From: Nitrospirota bacterium
GTDB lineage: Bacteria; Nitrospirota; Thermodesulfovibrionia; Thermodesulfovibrionales; JdFR-85
NCBI GenBank assembly: GCA_015485235.1
Contig: WFTX01000337.1
Location: 1 to 5,723, forward strand
DNA: 5,723 nt
Direction of reading: 5' to 3'
The position numbers and the translations under genes are program-made. The stretch's first letter is position 1; each line of letters opens with the position of its first letter. This document shows, in pieces, positions 4,954-5,723 of this stretch. A model generated the notes under the pieces. The model saw nothing but the letters and a program-made list of their open reading frames with translations. It ran no database searches and was not told the origin of the DNA.

Positions 4954-5598
4954 TTGAACAGGGTGATCACCATTGACGGACCCTCAGGGGCAGGAAAGAG
5001 CACCATCGCAAGGCTCGTTGCCGAGAGGCTGGGGTTCCAGTACCTTGACACTGGTGCCCTCTACAGGGCTGTCGCCCTTTATCTCCGGCAGAAGGGACTT
5101 GGCGAGGATGTCCGGGATCAGGAGATAGCCTCTCTCCTCAAAGGACTCATCCTGTCCTTCAAAGACGGAAAGACCTTCATAAATGGAGAGGATGTCTCAG
5201 GCCAGATCAGGACACCCGAGATCGGCCATTACTCCTCTGTGTTTTCTGCAAGAAGGCCGGTCCGGGAGTTCCTCCTTGAGATCCAGCGTCGGTTCCCCGA
5301 GGTGCAGGATACAGTCTGCGAAGGCCGGGATATGGGGACCGTGGTCTTCCCGGGGGCCTGGAGGAAGTTCTATCTGGACGCCTCGGAAGAGGAGAGGGCC
5401 CGGAGGCGATACCTTCAGCTCAGGTCAGCCGGCAAGGAGATAACCATGGAGGCCGCCCTCCGGGATGTGAGGGAGCGGGACCTGAGGGATTCCAGCAGGG
5501 ATGTAGCCCCTCTCAGGAGGGCCGAGGATGCCATTTATATTGATACCACCTCCATGGGGATAGAGGAGGCTGTGAAGGAGATTCTCCGTCATCTCTGA
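4954..5598 (+). CDS. cmk: cytidylate (CMP/dCMP) kinase
   Basis: 214-residue cytoplasmic kinase that transfers phosphate from ATP to CMP or dCMP, giving CDP or dCDP for nucleotide synthesis. The P-loop is GPSGAGKST (9-17). YLDTGALYRAVA (30-41) is the conserved CMP-site segment, and EGRDMGTVVFP (123-133) is the family signature. RDxxDSSR-x-x-APL (175-187) and IDTT (196-199) complete a canonical bacterial Cmk. Arginine-rich EEERARRRYLQL (145-156) lies at the ATP lid. Length is usual for the short bacterial form (about 215-230). The start is TTG, chosen for its ribosome binding site and because the protein then begins MNRVITIDGP, as in homologues. It is separated from the transporter by about 275 nt with its own promoter-like sequence, so it is probably a separate unit. 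The neighbours often seen with cmk (ispH, rpsA) are not visible in the 125 nt that remain. Confidence 0.96.
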   Translation: MNRVITIDGPSGAGKSTIARLVAERLGFQYLDTGALYRAVALYLRQKGLGEDVRDQEIASLLKGLILSFKDGKTFINGEDVSGQIRTPEIGHYSSVFSARRPVREFLLEIQRRFPEVQDTVCEGRDMGTVVFPGAWRKFYLDASEEERARRRYLQLRSAGKEITMEAALRDVRERDLRDSSRDVAPLRRAEDAIYIDTTSMGIEEAVKEILRHL

Positions 5599-5627
5599 GG
5601 AGTTAGATACCACCTGAATTGAGCGAT

Positions 5628-5680
5628 TCATTGCAGTAATAGCTGGCGAAGGCGTCTCATAACCCCATTTAATGCAATGA
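5628..5680. repeat. 8-bp inverted repeat downstream of cmk
   Basis: TCATTGCA (5628-5635) and TGCAATGA (5673-5680) are perfect inverted copies separated by 37 nt. There is no GC-rich stem and no T-run after it, so it does not look like an intrinsic terminator. It may be a weak cruciform, a binding site or chance. Nothing else is recognisable between the cmk stop and the right edge. Confidence 0.35.
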
Positions 5681-5723
5681 TGATTAAATTACAAAAAAGG
5701 ATGATTATCAACCTGATGGGTGA

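Noticed and set aside
5701..5723. Start of a further plus-strand gene at the right edge (ATG at 5701 or 5716)
   Set aside because: Only seven codons (MIINLMG) are visible. The AAGG before 5701 is in contact with the ATG, and for 5716 it is too far away. This is too little to call.

Overview
The window is a chromosomal segment from a bacterium with a Gram-negative style of gene organisation: short gaps, ATGA stop/start overlaps, a lipoprotein-type signal peptide, many AGG/CTC codons and moderately high GC. The protein style resembles Nitrospirota or deltaproteobacterial-type lineages. That placement is an impression only, because no rRNA or other lineage marker is present.

Layout from left to right. 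(1) Positions 1-88 hold the first 29 codons of a minus-strand gene that runs off the left edge. A short intergenic region separates it from a plus-strand operon. (2) Positions 168-4678 encode a complete CUT1-type sugar ABC importer: a lipoprotein substrate-binding protein, a MalF/SugA-type permease, a MalG/SugB-type permease and a MalK/UgpC/SugC-type ATPase. The order is the same as in lpqY-sugA-sugB-sugC, the trehalose/maltose transporter arrangement. (3) The operon is compact (overlap of 4 nt, gap of 1 nt) except for a 449-nt stretch at 2354-2802 between the two permease genes. This stretch has no credible protein gene but is full of potential RNA structure. It contains a 30-nt near-identical inverted repeat, a series of nested hairpins and a repeated segment allowing alternative pairings. 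(4) Positions 4679-4953 are an intergenic region with a long REP-like hairpin (15-bp perfect outer stem), a dyad and an extended -10 promoter. (5) Positions 4954-5598 encode cytidylate kinase (cmk), which starts at TTG. The last 125 nt hold only an inverted repeat.

The most interesting object is the insert between the permease genes. Its right edge abuts ATGA, which is the malG start codon plus one base. A relict reading frame at 2350-2364 (MIRKW) overlaps the malF stop by ATGA, as malF overlaps the binding-protein gene. Joining the relict directly to 2803 restores an in-frame, natural-looking MalG N-terminus. The simplest reading is that a roughly 438-bp non-coding mobile element inserted just inside malG and left a working start codon and a new ribosome binding site. 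Structured RNA, no ORF and insertion just upstream of ATGA fit an orphan HEARO (omega-RNA, IscB-associated) element. That family assignment is a hypothesis needing a covariance-model search.

The four transporter genes together would bind a disaccharide-type sugar in the periplasm and import it with ATP hydrolysis. cmk is an unrelated housekeeping gene of pyrimidine nucleotide synthesis, probably with its own promoter.
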